From: Chloroflexota bacterium
Lineage (GTDB): Bacteria > Chloroflexota > Dehalococcoidia > SM23-28-2 > RBG-16-64-32
Assembly: GCA_016190405.1 (NCBI GenBank)
Contig: JACPQO010000044.1
Location: 1 to 7,966, forward strand
Direction of reading: 5' to 3'
DNA length: 7,966 bases
Made by a program: the position numbers and the translations under genes. Below the pieces are notes generated by a model. The model had not been told where the DNA came from. It did not search any database and saw nothing but the letters and a program-made list of their open reading frames with translations. Below are positions 6,491-7,966 of this stretch, piece by piece. How positions within the stretch are numbered: position 1 is the stretch's first letter; every line of letters starts with the position of its first letter.

Positions 6491-7966
6491 TTACAGGCGC
6501 CGCCCGACCATCTCGCCGTCCCAGATGGCGTACTCGACGTTGCGGGGGGCCACGGCATCGCCCACGCGGTAGAGCTCCTTCACCTTTCCCTTGAGGGCGA
6601 AGTACAGCTCGTCGTTGGCCGCGCGGCCGGTGACCAGGACCAGGCTATCCACGCCCTCGATCTGGCTCTCCGCCTGCGCGAAGGGCGAGAAGGTGACGAC
6701 GGCGCCGTCCCGGAAACCGCGTACCTCGGTGCCCGTCAGGAAGCGGACCCCCCTCTGGACGAGGCGCCGCATGGTGGGCCGGATGTCGATGATCTCGATG
6801 CCGGGGGCCGGCTGCAGCTGCGAGGTGACGATGGTGACCTGCTTGCCGCGCTCAGCCAGGTACTCGGCGGTGCCGACGGAGCGCCAGGTGCCGTCCTCGT
6901 CCACCAGGACGACCTTCTGCCCGATGCGGTCGCCATCGCCGTCGCCGAGGACGTCCCAGGCCGTGAAGACACGATCGCTGTCGAAGCCGGGCAGAGCCAG
7001 TTCCGCGACCTGAGAGGGAGAGAAGTAGGTGCGGGTGGGCCGGCAGCCCGTGGCCGCCACAACCGCGTCGGGGTTCTCGGCCAGGACCATCTCCGGCGTG
7101 ACGGCGGTACCGGTGATCATCTGGACGCCGAGCTTCTGGTTCTGGACCACGAGGTAGCGGGTGACCTCCCCGAACTCGGCGCGGCTGGACACGCGGGCCG
7201 CCAGGCGGACCTGCCCGCCCAGCTCGGGCTCTCGTTCGTAGAGCGTCACGCGGTGGCCGCGGCGAGCGGCGATCTCGGCCGCCTTGAGGCCGGCGGGCCC
7301 GCCACCGATGACCAGCACGCGCTTCGACGTGGCGGCCGCGACGAGGGTGCCTGCGCCGAGGTACTGCTCCCGGCCGGCGGCGGGGTTCTGGACGCAGCCC
7401 ACCGGGACCCAGCCGCGGAACAGGTTGCCGAAGCAGGCCTGGCCGCAGCCGATGCAGTGGCGGATGTCGTCCAGGCGCCCCTCGCGGGCCTTGAGGGGAA
7501 GCTCAGGGTCGGCGATGAGGGCCCTGGTCATGCCCACCATGTCGGCCTGGTTCTCGGCCAGGATCTTCTCGGCCTGGACAGGATCGGTGATGCGGCCGAC
7601 GCAGAAGACGGGAATATCGACGACCTGCTTGATGGCGGCGGCCAGCGGCACCAGGAAGCCCGGCGGCGTCCCCATGGGCGCTATGGCCGAGATGTGCGCC
7701 ACGCTCCAGTAAGCGCCTACGGTGACGTGCAGCCAGTCGAGCTGGCCGGTGTCAGCCACGATGCGGGCCACCTCCCGCATGTCATCGAGGGTGAGACCGC
7801 CGGAGGCCAGTTCGTCGCCGCTGATGCGCAGCCCCAGGGGGAAGTCGCGGCCCACGGCGCCGCGGATGGCATCGATCACCTCCAGGGCCAGGCGGCAGCG
7901 GTTGGTCAGGGAGCCGCCGTAACCGTCGGTGCGCTTATTGGTGAGGGGCGACAGGAACTGGTGCAG
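6491..7966 (-). CDS. FMN/4Fe-4S/FAD oxidoreductase, trimethylamine dehydrogenase/2,4-dienoyl-CoA reductase family, C-terminal 491 residues (N-terminus cut by window)
   Basis: Old-yellow-enzyme barrel, Fe-S site and FAD/ADP-binding domain in one chain. The frame is open to the right edge, and its first visible residues, [14 protein letters not shown] and YGGSLTNR, belong to the barrel. The family is about 650-690 residues, so some 150-190 are missing. Visible numbering: VFCVGRI (120-126) and [13 protein letters not shown] (145-157) near the FMN phosphate; Cys171, 174, 178 and 191 (CxxC-x3-C-x12-C) for a 4Fe-4S cluster; IGGGPAG (220-226) for FAD; and GDAV near 469-472. The second nucleotide-binding segment reads [10 protein letters not shown] then GTAEYLA (about 352-371) and lacks GxGxxG, as in trimethylamine dehydrogenase-type members whose ADP domain need not bind NADH. 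Substrates in the family include enoyl-CoAs, amines and N-methyl compounds. It is the first visible gene of the leftward cluster. Confidence 0.9.
   Translation of the reverse strand: MHQFLSPLTNKRTDGYGGSLTNRCRLALEVIDAIRGAVGRDFPLGLRISGDELASGGLTLDDMREVARIVADTGQLDWLHVTVGAYWSVAHISAIAPMGTPPGFLVPLAAAIKQVVDIPVFCVGRITDPVQAEKILAENQADMVGMTRALIADPELPLKAREGRLDDIRHCIGCGQACFGNLFRGWVPVGCVQNPAAGREQYLGAGTLVAAATSKRVLVIGGGPAGLKAAEIAARRGHRVTLYEREPELGGQVRLAARVSSRAEFGEVTRYLVVQNQKLGVQMITGTAVTPEMVLAENPDAVVAATGCRPTRTYFSPSQVAELALPGFDSDRVFTAWDVLGDGDGDRIGQKVVLVDEDGTWRSVGTAEYLAERGKQVTIVTSQLQPAPGIEIIDIRPTMRRLVQRGVRFLTGTEVRGFRDGAVVTFSPFAQAESQIEGVDSLVLVTGRAANDELYFALKGKVKELYRVGDAVAPRNVEYAIWDGEMVGRRL

Noticed and set aside
6491..7966. 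Mycofactocin-system flavoprotein
   Set aside because: Flavoproteins of the old-yellow-enzyme/FadH type are found near mycofactocin genes, but no mycofactocin precursor or maturase gene is visible, so the link cannot be supported.

Overview
The window is a high-GC bacterial chromosomal segment with tightly packed, strand-ordered genes. It holds two transcription units that converge near base 2000. No rRNA, tRNA, CRISPR array, insertion sequence or phage gene was seen, and no gene-free stretch exceeds 60 bases. An OpcA-type glucose-6-phosphate dehydrogenase partner directly after zwf is known from actinobacteria, cyanobacteria and Chloroflexota. Together with two luciferase-like flavin monooxygenases, an old-yellow-enzyme-type Fe-S flavoprotein and a catabolic CoA-transferase, this makes a Chloroflexota (Dehalococcoidia/SAR202-like) or actinobacterial source most plausible. 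That assignment is inference only.

Left unit (+ strand, 1-1987): the C-terminal part of glucose-6-phosphate dehydrogenase (zwf, cut by the left edge) overlaps the start of opcA by 16 bases. These genes serve NADPH production by the oxidative pentose phosphate pathway. The first 24 zwf codons are AT-rich (GC at the third position 9/24), and the next 24 are GC-rich (22/24). This is an abrupt change inside a conserved reading frame.

Right unit (- strand, 7966 to 2008): five genes read leftward with gaps of 15, -4, 25 and 58 bases and look like one operon whose promoter lies beyond the right edge. In transcription order they are: a trimethylamine dehydrogenase/2,4-dienoyl-CoA reductase-like FMN + 4Fe-4S + FAD oxidoreductase (N-terminus cut off); LLM flavin-dependent oxidoreductase 1; LLM flavin-dependent oxidoreductase 2, coupled to it by a GTGA overlap; an acetyl-CoA hydrolase/4-hydroxybutyrate-type CoA-transferase; and a two-domain VOC (glyoxalase/methylmalonyl-CoA epimerase-like) protein.

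The set resembles a small catabolic module: flavin redox chemistry and oxygenation of a substrate, CoA activation of a carboxylate, and a metal-dependent lyase, isomerase or dioxygenase-type step. The substrate cannot be read from the sequence. The most interesting point is the LLM pair. LLM1 keeps the luciferase-alpha-like Glu-His-His-Phe motif, while LLM2 has Glu-Ser-His-Phe. This parallels LuxA/LuxB, where one subunit is catalytic and the other is not. The VOC protein shows a similar asymmetry: one half has a full metal-ligand set and the other half has lost two ligands.
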